A stretch of 64,000 bases of DNA from Herpetosiphonaceae bacterium. GTDB lineage: Bacteria; Chloroflexota; Chloroflexia; Chloroflexales; Herpetosiphonaceae. Of this stretch, positions 25,819 to 33,143 are shown piece by piece. The position numbers were made by a program, and so were the translations under genes. Under the pieces are notes generated by a model. That model saw nothing but the letters and a program-made list of their open reading frames with translations, was not told the origin of the DNA and searched no databases. Numbering within the stretch: the first letter of the stretch is position 1; the number at the start of each line of letters is the position of its first letter. The stretch covers positions 1 through 64,000 of the forward strand of contig JABXJS010000235.1 of NCBI GenBank assembly GCA_013538855.1, read 5' to 3'.

Positions 25819-27672
25819 ATGGCACAACCTTTTTTAGAGCGCCTAGAACAGGGCGTGATCGTCTGTGATGGTGCAATGGGCACCGAGCTATACGATCAAG
25901 GCATTGACTTCGATGAATGCTTTGACGCGCTCAATCTGAGCCAGCCCGATCTTGTGCGCCAAGTGCATCTCAACTATATTCACGCCGGGGCCGAGATTAT
26001 CGAGACCAACACCTACGGGGCTAACCGGCTTAAGCTGGAGCCATTCGGCCTCGCAGATCAAGTACGCAAAATCAATCATCGAGGCATGAAGTTAGCCCGC
26101 GAGGCGCGTGAGATCGCGGGCACGGCAACACTGATTGCCGGTGCAGTCGGGCCGCTCGGCGCACTGCTCGAGCCATATGGCAACCTCAAGGCCGCCGACG
26201 CACTAGCGATCTTCCAAGAGCAAATGGGCGTGCTGCTGGAGCAGGGGGCTGATCTCTTTTTTCTTGAGACATTCAGCGACCTGCGCGAGATGGAGATCGC
26301 GATCCAAGCAGCGCGCAGCGTTGGCGATCTGCCTATCGTCGCCCAGATGACGTTTGCCGAAGATGGGCGCACAGTCATGGGCAACACGCCCGAGGAGGTC
26401 GTGCGCAAGCTCAGCGCTGCCGGGGCGACGGTGGTTGGCGTAAACTGCTCGGTCGGCTCCCAGCGAGTGTTCCGTGTGCTGCAGGCGATGCGCGCAGCAG
26501 CGCCACAGGTGCGCCTCTCGGCGCTGCCAAACGCCGGCTGGCCAACCGAAAAACACAACCGGGTGTTTTATCCTTCGTCGCCTGAATATATGGCCGACTA
26601 CGCACGGCGCATGGCGAGCGAGCTGAATGTCGCGATCATTGGCGGCTGCTGCGGCACCAAGCCAGCCCATATCGAGGCGATCAAACAGGCGGTCGCTGAC
26701 CTTACACCGCACGAGCATGCGCTGATCGAGGTGCTCGAGCAAGAAGAAGCACCCCGCCAGCTGAGCGTCACAGCCGAATCAACCAAACTGGCCCAGATGC
26801 TCGCGCAGGCTGAGTTCATCACCAGCGTTGAGATCGACCCGCCCAAAGGCCACAACCCGCGCTCGTGCCTAGAGGGTGCCCGGCGCATGGCCGAGCATGG
26901 CGTACACTTCATCAATGTTGCCGACAGCCCCATGGCGCGCGTAAGGATGAGCGCGCTGCCAATGTGCAATCTGATCCAGAGCCAAGTGGGCATGGAAACA
27001 ATTCTGCACTTCACCACCCGCGACCGCTCGCTGATGGGCTTACAGAGCGATCTACTCGGCGCACATGCGCTGGGCGTGCGCAACATCTTGGCGCTGAAGG
27101 GCGATCCCCCAGCGCTCGGCAGCTATCCGGGCACCTCGGGCGTGTTCGATGTCGATACGATTGGATTGGTCAAAGTGATCGCCGGCATGAATCAAGGCAT
27201 GGATACCGCCGGCAACGATATCGGCTCGCCAACCAACTTCCTCATCGGCGTAGCGCTCAACATCAACGCTGATGATCCAGCATGGGAGATTGATCGCCTG
27301 CATCAGAAGGTGGCCGCTGGCGCACACTTCGCCATGACCCAGATCGCCTACGACATCGACGGCTTAGCGCGCTTCCTCGACCAGCTGGGTCCGCCGCCCA
27401 TCCCGCTCATTCTTGGCCTGCTGCCTGTTCAGAGCTACCGCCATGCCTCGTTTCTGCACAACGAGGTGCCGGGCATCACGCTCACCGAAGAGGCACTGCG
27501 CCGCATGAAGGAGGCTGGGTCGAGCGGGCGCGAGGTGGGCGTGCAGCTCGCGCAGGAGCTGCTGCTTGCGGCCCGACCGCGCATCGACGGTGTATACATT
27601 ATGCCCTCGTTTGGGCGCTACGAGATCGCAGCCGAGGTGCTTGGTGTGCTAGCCAGCACCACAACAGCCTAA
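25819..27672 (+). CDS. bifunctional homocysteine S-methyltransferase / 5,10-methylenetetrahydrofolate reductase
   Basis: The 617-residue fusion has an N-terminal methyltransferase barrel (about 1-300): CDGAMGTELYDQG, IIETNTYGANRLKL and zinc ligands C210 (GVNCSVG) and C277/C278 (GGCCGTKP). The C-terminal reductase barrel (about 320-612) starts with FITSVEIDPPKGHN and includes ILALKGDPP and MTQIAYDID. Such YitJ-like fusions supply methylene-THF reduction and methylate homocysteine to methionine. RBS and promoter are weakly defined; an ATG with GGAAG upstream is used. It is transcribed away from ribF and followed after 50 bp by the zinc-ribbon membrane protein. No SAM riboswitch was recognised upstream. 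Confidence 0.92.
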   Translation: MAQPFLERLEQGVIVCDGAMGTELYDQGIDFDECFDALNLSQPDLVRQVHLNYIHAGAEIIETNTYGANRLKLEPFGLADQVRKINHRGMKLAREAREIAGTATLIAGAVGPLGALLEPYGNLKAADALAIFQEQMGVLLEQGADLFFLETFSDLREMEIAIQAARSVGDLPIVAQMTFAEDGRTVMGNTPEEVVRKLSAAGATVVGVNCSVGSQRVFRVLQAMRAAAPQVRLSALPNAGWPTEKHNRVFYPSSPEYMADYARRMASELNVAIIGGCCGTKPAHIEAIKQAVADLTPHEHALIEVLEQEEAPRQLSVTAESTKLAQMLAQAEFITSVEIDPPKGHNPRSCLEGARRMAEHGVHFINVADSPMARVRMSALPMCNLIQSQVGMETILHFTTRDRSLMGLQSDLLGAHALGVRNILALKGDPPALGSYPGTSGVFDVDTIGLVKVIAGMNQGMDTAGNDIGSPTNFLIGVALNINADDPAWEIDRLHQKVAAGAHFAMTQIAYDIDGLARFLDQLGPPPIPLILGLLPVQSYRHASFLHNEVPGITLTEEALRRMKEAGSSGREVGVQLAQELLLAARPRIDGVYIMPSFGRYEIAAEVLGVLASTTTA

Positions 27673-27721
27673 GGCAACACCGGCGGCGGAGCGGGCGTAG
27701 AGTCATAAAGGAGAACACATC

Positions 27722-28597
27722 ATGCAATGCCCAAACTGCTATAGCTCTATACCCGCCGCCGCCGTAAAATGCCCGCGCTGTGACTGGAATCTGCAGCAGC
27801 AAGCGGACAGCAGCCAAGCAGCATCAGCGTTCCAAGCAATCGACTGGGATGCTGACAAGCCCAGCAGCAGCCCCTGGTCGCCCCAGAGCGCAGCCACACC
27901 GGACTGGCTCAAGCCGCCAGATACAAGCACAGCGCCGCCAGCCAATCAGTCAGGCTGGGGAGTGCCACCGCAGCAAGACAGTTGGCAGCAACCCCCAGGC
28001 CAGGTTAGCTGGAGCCAGCCAACCCATGGCCAGGTCAACTGGGATCAGCCGCAGAACCCTACGGCCTATGCTGGCTGGAATCAGCCAGTCCAGTCGCCAG
28101 GCAATCCAAATTGGGCGGCCAATCCTAGTCTCAACCAGTGGGATAATGCGAGCCAGCAGTCACCACAGGTGCAGATGGTGCCGCTGCAAACTAGCCAGAA
28201 GTTTATGCTGCTCTTGCAGTATATTGCACCAACCATCTTGTTTCTGGCGATCTTACTATTCTTTATGCTGCCTGCGTTCAAAAGTGTTGGCAGCCTTGGC
28301 TTCCCCTTCAACCTGATTCTGCTCATTTTTGTTGGCGTGTTGGGATATCAGGTGTATCTGTCTGTCGGCGCAGTGCGCGATATTGCCATGGGTAATGCGC
28401 TGGTCCAGGTAGTACGGCTGCAGGAGACCAAGCGTGTGCGCAACCGCAACAGCACCAGCTACTACGGCATCTACTCACAGATTGGCAAGGTCCGCATCTC
28501 ACGCAACGACTACCGCAACGCGGTCAAAGGCATGCTCTACACCGTGGCCTACAGCCCCAACACCAAGCGCGCCTGGAATGTTAAGCCCGAGTTCTAA
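27722..28597 (+). CDS. zinc-ribbon membrane protein with Trp/Gln/Pro-rich linker
   Basis: The 291-residue protein starts with a zinc ribbon (MQCPNCYSSI, KCPRCDW: C3, C6, C17, C20). A low-complexity linker (about 25-150) follows, full of Trp spaced with Pro, Gln and Ser (SPWSPQ, PDWLKPP, SGWGVPPQQDSWQQPPGQ). Two membrane helices come next (FMLLLQYIAPTILFLAILLFF; LILLIFVGVLGYQVYLSV), then a C-terminal soluble domain of about 70 residues. AAAGGAGAA precedes the ATG. The zinc ribbon probably lies in the cytoplasm, but topology is uncertain. Function is unknown; many Chloroflexota membrane proteins carry such an N-terminal ribbon. Confidence 0.75.
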   Translation: MQCPNCYSSIPAAAVKCPRCDWNLQQQADSSQAASAFQAIDWDADKPSSSPWSPQSAATPDWLKPPDTSTAPPANQSGWGVPPQQDSWQQPPGQVSWSQPTHGQVNWDQPQNPTAYAGWNQPVQSPGNPNWAANPSLNQWDNASQQSPQVQMVPLQTSQKFMLLLQYIAPTILFLAILLFFMLPAFKSVGSLGFPFNLILLIFVGVLGYQVYLSVGAVRDIAMGNALVQVVRLQETKRVRNRNSTSYYGIYSQIGKVRISRNDYRNAVKGMLYTVAYSPNTKRAWNVKPEF

Positions 28598-28605
28598 GCA
28601 CAGCG

Positions 28606-28635
28606 CAGCGCCCAAGGCGGCTACCTTGGGCGCTG
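28606..28635. terminator. bidirectional terminator
   Basis: A perfect 12-bp stem (28606-28617 with 28624-28635), loop CGGCTA, lies between the convergent zinc-ribbon gene and the sugar permease. No T-run follows. Confidence 0.7.
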
Positions 28636-28654
28636 CCGATTGTGCCGCAGCAGG

Positions 28655-29548
28655 CTAGCCCTTCACTGCGCCGGCCAAGGCTCCAGAGATAAACTGGCGC
28701 TGAAAGAAGAGGAAGATCATCATAATCGGCAAGGTGGTAAGCGCCGTGCCCATCATCAACTGGCCGTAGTCAATGATCGACATACCCACCAGGGCATTGA
28801 TGCGCACTGGCAGCGTCTCCATGCTCTTCTCACGCATGACAATCAGCGGCCAGAAAAAGCTATTCCACTGAAACATAAACGAGTAGATGCCAAGTGCCGC
28901 CAAGGTCGGGCGCATCGTGGGCAGCGCCACGTTCCAGAAGACACGCCACTCGTTAGCGCCGTCGATGCGGGCGGCATCGAGCAGATCATCGGGCAGGGAA
29001 TGCATACTTTGGCGCATCAAAAAAATGCCAAAGGGATTGGCCAACGCAGGCAGGATGACGGCTTGGTATGTGCTCAGCCAGTTATCTTTGGAAAAGAGCG
29101 TGATCGACGCCATCATCTTGTAGAGCGGCACAGCGGTTACAAGATACGGCACCATCAGCACCAACAAAAATAGCCCAAAGATCGCCGAGCGGCCCCAAAA
29201 GCGAAACTTCGCAAAGGCGTAGCCCGCCATCGAGGCGATAAAAACACTCAGCACTGCCGAGACAAACGCAATAATGACAGAGTTCAAAAATGCGCGGCCA
29301 AAGCCGTTGTTCCATAGCCCAACGATGTTGGTCCATGCTGCTGAGCCAAACCAAAGATGCGGCGGAAAGCGCAGCACCTCGCTCGACGGCTGGCTCGCCT
29401 GCACAAACATATAGTAGAACGGAAACAGCGAGATAAACGAACCAAGGGCGAGAAACGTATACAGCACAAATTTCCGACCAAGGTTTCTGCGTGCAACTGG
29501 TCGCGTTTGCACCTTAGCGGCCGACCTACTCGACTCATGCACTGCCAT
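28655..29548 (-). CDS. sugar ABC transporter permease, MalG-type (CUT1)
   Basis: The 297-residue inner-membrane subunit has six predicted helices and the permease EAA loop (DLLDAARIDGANEWRVFWNVALP) that contacts the ATPase. The N-terminal arm is basic and the C-terminus ends FISGALAGAVKG, as in MalG. With the MalF-type partner it forms the channel for an oligosaccharide or polyol. Its ATG overlaps the stop of that gene (TGATG). It is the last gene of the operon and no ATPase is encoded, so a shared MsmK-like ATPase elsewhere is expected. Confidence 0.9.
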   Translation of the reverse strand: MAVHESSRSAAKVQTRPVARRNLGRKFVLYTFLALGSFISLFPFYYMFVQASQPSSEVLRFPPHLWFGSAAWTNIVGLWNNGFGRAFLNSVIIAFVSAVLSVFIASMAGYAFAKFRFWGRSAIFGLFLLVLMVPYLVTAVPLYKMMASITLFSKDNWLSTYQAVILPALANPFGIFLMRQSMHSLPDDLLDAARIDGANEWRVFWNVALPTMRPTLAALGIYSFMFQWNSFFWPLIVMREKSMETLPVRINALVGMSIIDYGQLMMGTALTTLPIMMIFLFFQRQFISGALAGAVKG

Positions 29549-30456
29549 CAGCTATCCTCCCCGCGCTGGGCCACCCGAAACTGGATTAGCGAAAACACGA
29601 CAATGATCAGCACCATCGCATATGCGATCGCTGATGCATAGTTTGGCTCAATCGTTTGGAAAGCCGTGCGATAGAGCAGCGTTGCCATGCTTAAGGTCTC
29701 ATTGGCCGGACCATTGCGCGTTAGCAAAAACGGCTCGTCAAAAATCTGGAGGGTGCCAATTGTTGACAGCACTGTCGTGAGCAGAATCGTCGGCTTCATC
29801 AGCGGCAGCGTGATGCGTGTAAAGCGATCAAAGGCATCAGCGCCATCAAGCTCGGCGGCCTCATACAGATCGTAGGGAATGCTCTGGAGGCCAGCAAGGT
29901 AGATGACCATGTTATAGCCGGTCCAGCGCCACGTAATCGCCATCACCAGCGAGAACTTCGCGGCCCAAGCATCGGTCATCCAGTGAACAGGGGCAAAGCC
30001 AAGATTTTCAATCACATAGTTGATCAGGCCACGCTCCTCATCGAGCAGCAGGCGAAAGATCAGGGCCACGGCAAACAACGCGGTGATCGCAGGCAGAAAG
30101 TACACCAGCCGCAGCGCACCGCGAAATTTAACGAGCGCGCTGTTGAGCAGCACCGCCAAGATCATGGCTAGCGAGAGCTGCAGCGGCACCTGATACAGCA
30201 GCAGAAACACCGTATTAATCAGCGCCTTGCGGAAGAGTCGATCGTTCCACAGACGCCGATAGTTATCGAGACTTAAGCCTGTCTCGGGGTTGAGCTGGCT
30301 ATGAAAGCTCAGCCATAGCGACGAGATAATCGGGTAGAGCATGAAGATCGCAAAGATCAACAGCGCAGGTAGCAAAAATAGGTAGGGCGTAGACTTACGT
30401 CGCCACTGTAGCCAACGCCCAGAAGATCGCCGAGGCTCCACTACATCAGATCGCAT
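29548..30456 (-). CDS. sugar ABC transporter permease, MalF-type (CUT1)
   Basis: The 302-residue protein has a Trp/Arg-rich cytoplasmic start (GRWLQWRRKSTPY), six membrane helices and the EAA loop LYEAAELDGADAFDRFTRITLP. It is short compared with Escherichia coli MalF, which carries a large extra domain, but normal for Gram-positive-type CUT1 permeases. It lies between the binding-protein gene and the MalG-type gene. Substrate is unknown; the GH16 and GH13 enzymes nearby make a glucan-derived sugar plausible. Confidence 0.9.
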   Translation of the reverse strand: MRSDVVEPRRSSGRWLQWRRKSTPYLFLLPALLIFAIFMLYPIISSLWLSFHSQLNPETGLSLDNYRRLWNDRLFRKALINTVFLLLYQVPLQLSLAMILAVLLNSALVKFRGALRLVYFLPAITALFAVALIFRLLLDEERGLINYVIENLGFAPVHWMTDAWAAKFSLVMAITWRWTGYNMVIYLAGLQSIPYDLYEAAELDGADAFDRFTRITLPLMKPTILLTTVLSTIGTLQIFDEPFLLTRNGPANETLSMATLLYRTAFQTIEPNYASAIAYAMVLIIVVFSLIQFRVAQRGEDS

Positions 30457-30471
30457 ACATCCTCCTGTAAG

Positions 30472-30503
30472 GGCGGCAGCGACACGGGCATATCGCTGCC
30501 GCC
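30472..30503 (-). promoter_or_regulatory. intercistronic hairpin between binding protein and permease
   Basis: A perfect 11-bp stem (30472-30482 with 30493-30503) with a 10-nt loop sits in the 55-nt gap. Such hairpins often stabilise the binding-protein part of the message and lower permease expression. Confidence 0.6.
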
Positions 30504-30511
30504 ACCACCTG

Positions 30512-31873
30512 CTACTGCGCGATCTCGCGACCAGTCTGATTGGCTAGGCTATCGGCGGCTTCTTTCAAAGCCTGCTCCGGTGCCATACCCTGCGTCAGAA
30601 CCTTCGTCTGAGCCTCGGCGATTGCCGCCTGGCCTTTCGCGTAGTCCTTGGTATATGTCGCTGATGGGATTTTGCTCACCTCATCGGCAAACATCTTCCA
30701 GATCGGCTGGTTGTTGAAGTAGGCCACAGGCTGGCTATAAAGGTCAGCCTCGTAGGCGGGGATGAAGCTCGGCCACAGACCAAACTTCTCCATCATGATG
30801 TTCTGGCCCTCTTTGGAGGCCAGCGCATGCTCGACGAAGGCCCAGGCGGCGTCGATGTTCTTCGATGACGCGGGAATCGCCAGCGTTGAGCCGCCGAGGT
30901 TGGCGGCGCGGTTGCCACCTTTCTCGAAGGCGGGCAGCAGCATCACATCCCACTTGCCGCTCAGATCAGGCGCTTGATCCATAATCGTGCCGCTGTACCA
31001 GACGCCAAAGGGCACGGTGGCCACATCGCCATTCTTGGTCGCACCCACCACGCCATCCCAGCCACTGATGTTGGCAATCAGGCCTTTATCGTACATCTCT
31101 TTGAGCTTGGTCATGGCCATGACGGACTCTTTGTTGGTGACGTTGATCTTGCCTTCAGGGGTGAAGTAGCAGCAGACGCCTAGCTCGCTGGTCATCATGC
31201 GGAAGCCAGCATCATCGGCGACGATATCAACAGGCAGCAGCTTCACCTTGCCACCAGTGGCCGCGTTGATCTTCTCACCAGCGGCGATCAAATCGTCCCA
31301 GGTCTCGATGCTCTTAGGATCGACACCAGCCTGCTCGAAGTAGTCTGTGCGATACCACAAGCCGGTCGGTCCACTATCCCAGGGAATTGAGCGAATCTTG
31401 CCGTTGATCTCTGACTGTGCCCACTTGGAGGGGTCAAACTGATCTTTGTACTTGCCAGCCTTGTCGGTTAGGTCCGCAAAGCCATCGGGGAAGGCCGAGG
31501 TATAGACGTCCATACGATCAGACTCAACCTGCACCACATCGGGCAGGCCAGCGCCACCGCCTTGGAGGCCAGCGGTCAGCTTATCGTAGACATCGAGACG
31601 TCCGACGTCCTCAACATTGACTTTGACATTGGGATACTTTTTATTGAAATCTTCAACCGTGGCTTTGAGGCCTTCGGCGGCAACATTCCAGCCCCAGACG
31701 GTGATCTCACCGCTCAGTTCCGAGGCGTTCGAGGAAGAGTTGGTGTTGGTCGCACCAGAGTCCGTAGCGCCAGATGCGGGGGTTGACGTTGCCTCATCGG
31801 TGCCACATGCAGACAGCAGCATGGTTGATAGCAGCACAACCAGCAGCATAGCTCCCATCTTACGAACCATCAT
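30512..31873 (-). CDS. sugar ABC transporter substrate-binding lipoprotein (CUT1)
   Basis: The 453-residue protein has a lipobox signal (LLSTMLLSACGTD), a Ser/Thr/Asn-rich linker (about 28-52) and a family 1 solute-binding fold (GEITVWGWNVAAEGLKATVE, LPDVVQVESDRMDVY, IPWDSGPTGLWYRTDYFEQAG). It is anchored outside the cell and delivers sugar to the MalF/MalG pair encoded downstream. AAGGAGACCG lies just before the ATG; a second ATG follows immediately. A Cys-Cys pair (GVCCYFTPEG) in the C-domain is unusual for the family. The upstream intergenic stretch holds a long-range inverted repeat. Confidence 0.92.
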   Translation of the reverse strand: MMVRKMGAMLLVVLLSTMLLSACGTDEATSTPASGATDSGATNTNSSSNASELSGEITVWGWNVAAEGLKATVEDFNKKYPNVKVNVEDVGRLDVYDKLTAGLQGGGAGLPDVVQVESDRMDVYTSAFPDGFADLTDKAGKYKDQFDPSKWAQSEINGKIRSIPWDSGPTGLWYRTDYFEQAGVDPKSIETWDDLIAAGEKINAATGGKVKLLPVDIVADDAGFRMMTSELGVCCYFTPEGKINVTNKESVMAMTKLKEMYDKGLIANISGWDGVVGATKNGDVATVPFGVWYSGTIMDQAPDLSGKWDVMLLPAFEKGGNRAANLGGSTLAIPASSKNIDAAWAFVEHALASKEGQNIMMEKFGLWPSFIPAYEADLYSQPVAYFNNQPIWKMFADEVSKIPSATYTKDYAKGQAAIAEAQTKVLTQGMAPEQALKEAADSLANQTGREIAQ

Positions 31874-31934
31874 CGGTCTCCTTGCGCTTCAATGCGCACT
31901 ATTCATGCCTTTACAGTAAGGGGCTAAAAGGGGC

Positions 31935-32019
31935 GGGTAGTGGCACGTATGTAGCCTAGCGACGCTAACTGGATATCACTTCAGCCCACTATTGGTTGGT
32001 CGCCATCATACCACTACCC
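31935..32019. repeat. long-range 9-bp inverted repeat
   Basis: GGGTAGTGG at 31935-31943 and CCACTACCC at 32011-32019 are reverse complements 67 bp apart. They flank the likely promoter region of the sugar ABC operon; a TATGAT reads on the minus strand next to the second arm. A paired operator that loops DNA is possible. Confidence 0.35.
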
Positions 32020-32062
32020 ACAGGTGCCTGGTTTGGGCACTCAATCGATTGCGCGTGTGGCT

Positions 32063-32194
32063 TTAGCCCGCAACGTGTGCAGCGCTGGCTGCGCCGGTTG
32101 TCGGCGGCGTCGATTGAGCTGTGCCACAGCCTGCCAGGAGCAAGGTTGTGAGCAGCAAAGCCAACAGCAGGGCGGTTTGCATTCTGCGATTCAT
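32063..32194 (-). CDS. 43-residue lipoprotein
   Basis: A short leftward gene starts at ATG 32194 after AAAGAGGT and ends with TAA at 32063. The product begins MNRRMQTALLLALLLTTLLL and has a textbook lipobox (LLAGC, cleavage before C23). The mature part is only 21 residues (CGTAQSTPPT and so on), mostly Ser, Thr, Ala and Pro. It is transcribed toward the sugar-binding protein. Small lipoproteins of this kind have no assignable function; it could also be the relic of a longer lipoprotein. Confidence 0.7.
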   Translation of the reverse strand: MNRRMQTALLLALLLTTLLLAGCGTAQSTPPTTGAASAAHVAG

Positions 32195-32278
32195 CCTAGA
32201 CCTCTTTCCCTAAAAGCACTTCGGTGTCCACACAACAGTTTCTGCTAAAAGCGTAGAAAACCTCCTTTCTTAAGCAGT

Positions 32279-32296
32279 GCTTGATCGTAATCAAGC
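32279..32296. repeat. small hairpin in the 32.2-32.4 kb gap
   Basis: GCTTGAT-CGTA-ATCAAGC forms a 7-bp stem. TTAAGCAG and CTGCTTAA flank it as an outer inverted repeat. It may be a terminator or operator between the response-regulator terminator and the small lipoprotein; nothing else is seen in this gap. Confidence 0.3.
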
Positions 32297-32362
32297 CCTA
32301 GAGAGGCCAGTATATTTCAGGATATGCGGCGCTGCTTAACAGGAACTTAATACGCTCTGAGT

Positions 32363-32393
32363 AAAAAAATACTGGAGCCACAGCGGCCCCAGT
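32363..32393 (-). terminator. intrinsic terminator of the LuxR-type response regulator
   Basis: On the minus strand ACTGGGGCC pairs with GGCTCCAGT (one G-U pair), loop GCTGT, followed by A and seven T. It lies 10 bp past the stop. Confidence 0.88.
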
Positions 32394-32402
32394 GTTAACG
32401 TG

Positions 32403-33071
32403 CTAGCCACGACCAGGCAGCGGGTCGTCCATGGGCACAAGGCGCTGGCGCAAAGCATAGATAGCGGCCTGCGTGCGATCAGCAAGGTGGAGCTTGGAGA
32501 GGATATTTGAGACGTGAGTCTTGACGGTTTTTTCGCTAATGATCAAGGCTTCGGCGATTTCACGGTTGGAGTGGCCGCGGGCGATCAAGCGCAGCACATC
32601 CATCTCGCGCTCGGTAAGCGACTCGGCCTCGTTCTCGGGGGCGCGCGGCGTGGAGAACTCCTGCATCAGCTTCGCTGCCACTTCGGGGTGCAGAACAGCC
32701 TCGCCGCGCTTGGCAGCGCGCACAGCGCGGGCAAGATCAAGCGGGCTAACATCTTTCAACAAATACGAGATTGCACCAGCTTTAATTGCCGGAAACACCT
32801 TGTCGTCGTCGGCAAACGAGGTGAGCACAATCACCTGTGTGCTCGGGCTAATCGCTTTAACGCGGCGGGTGGCCTCGACACCGTCGATCTCAGGCATCAC
32901 CAAATCCATAATCACCACATCGGGCAGCAGCTGTTTGACAAACTGCACCGCCTCGATGCCTGACGACGCCTCGCCGACCACATCGATACCATCTTGCAGC
33001 TCAAGAAAATCACGTAGCCCTTGGCGGACCACTTGATGATCATCAACAAGAAAGACGCTAATTGGTTCCAT
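32403..33071 (-). CDS. NarL/LuxR-family response regulator
   Basis: The 222-residue protein has a receiver domain (1-125) with the acidic pair VDDHQVVRQ, phospho-acceptor D56 (DVVIMDLVMPE), the switch Thr in VIVLTSF and the Lys in YLLKDVSPLD. A LuxR-type helix-turn-helix follows (about 150-215; LTEREMDVLRLIARGHSNRE and ISEKTVKTHVSNIL). It lies 72 bp downstream of the GAF histidine kinase in the same direction, making a clear two-component pair. Target genes are unknown. Confidence 0.93.
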   Translation of the reverse strand: MEPISVFLVDDHQVVRQGLRDFLELQDGIDVVGEASSGIEAVQFVKQLLPDVVIMDLVMPEIDGVEATRRVKAISPSTQVIVLTSFADDDKVFPAIKAGAISYLLKDVSPLDLARAVRAAKRGEAVLHPEVAAKLMQEFSTPRAPENEAESLTEREMDVLRLIARGHSNREIAEALIISEKTVKTHVSNILSKLHLADRTQAAIYALRQRLVPMDDPLPGRG

Positions 33072-33143
33072 CGGACGATCCTTTCTGTAGGAGTGGGTTG
33101 GCTGTATTGTAGCCGAGGTTAGACGAAGTGGGCGCAGCAGGGG

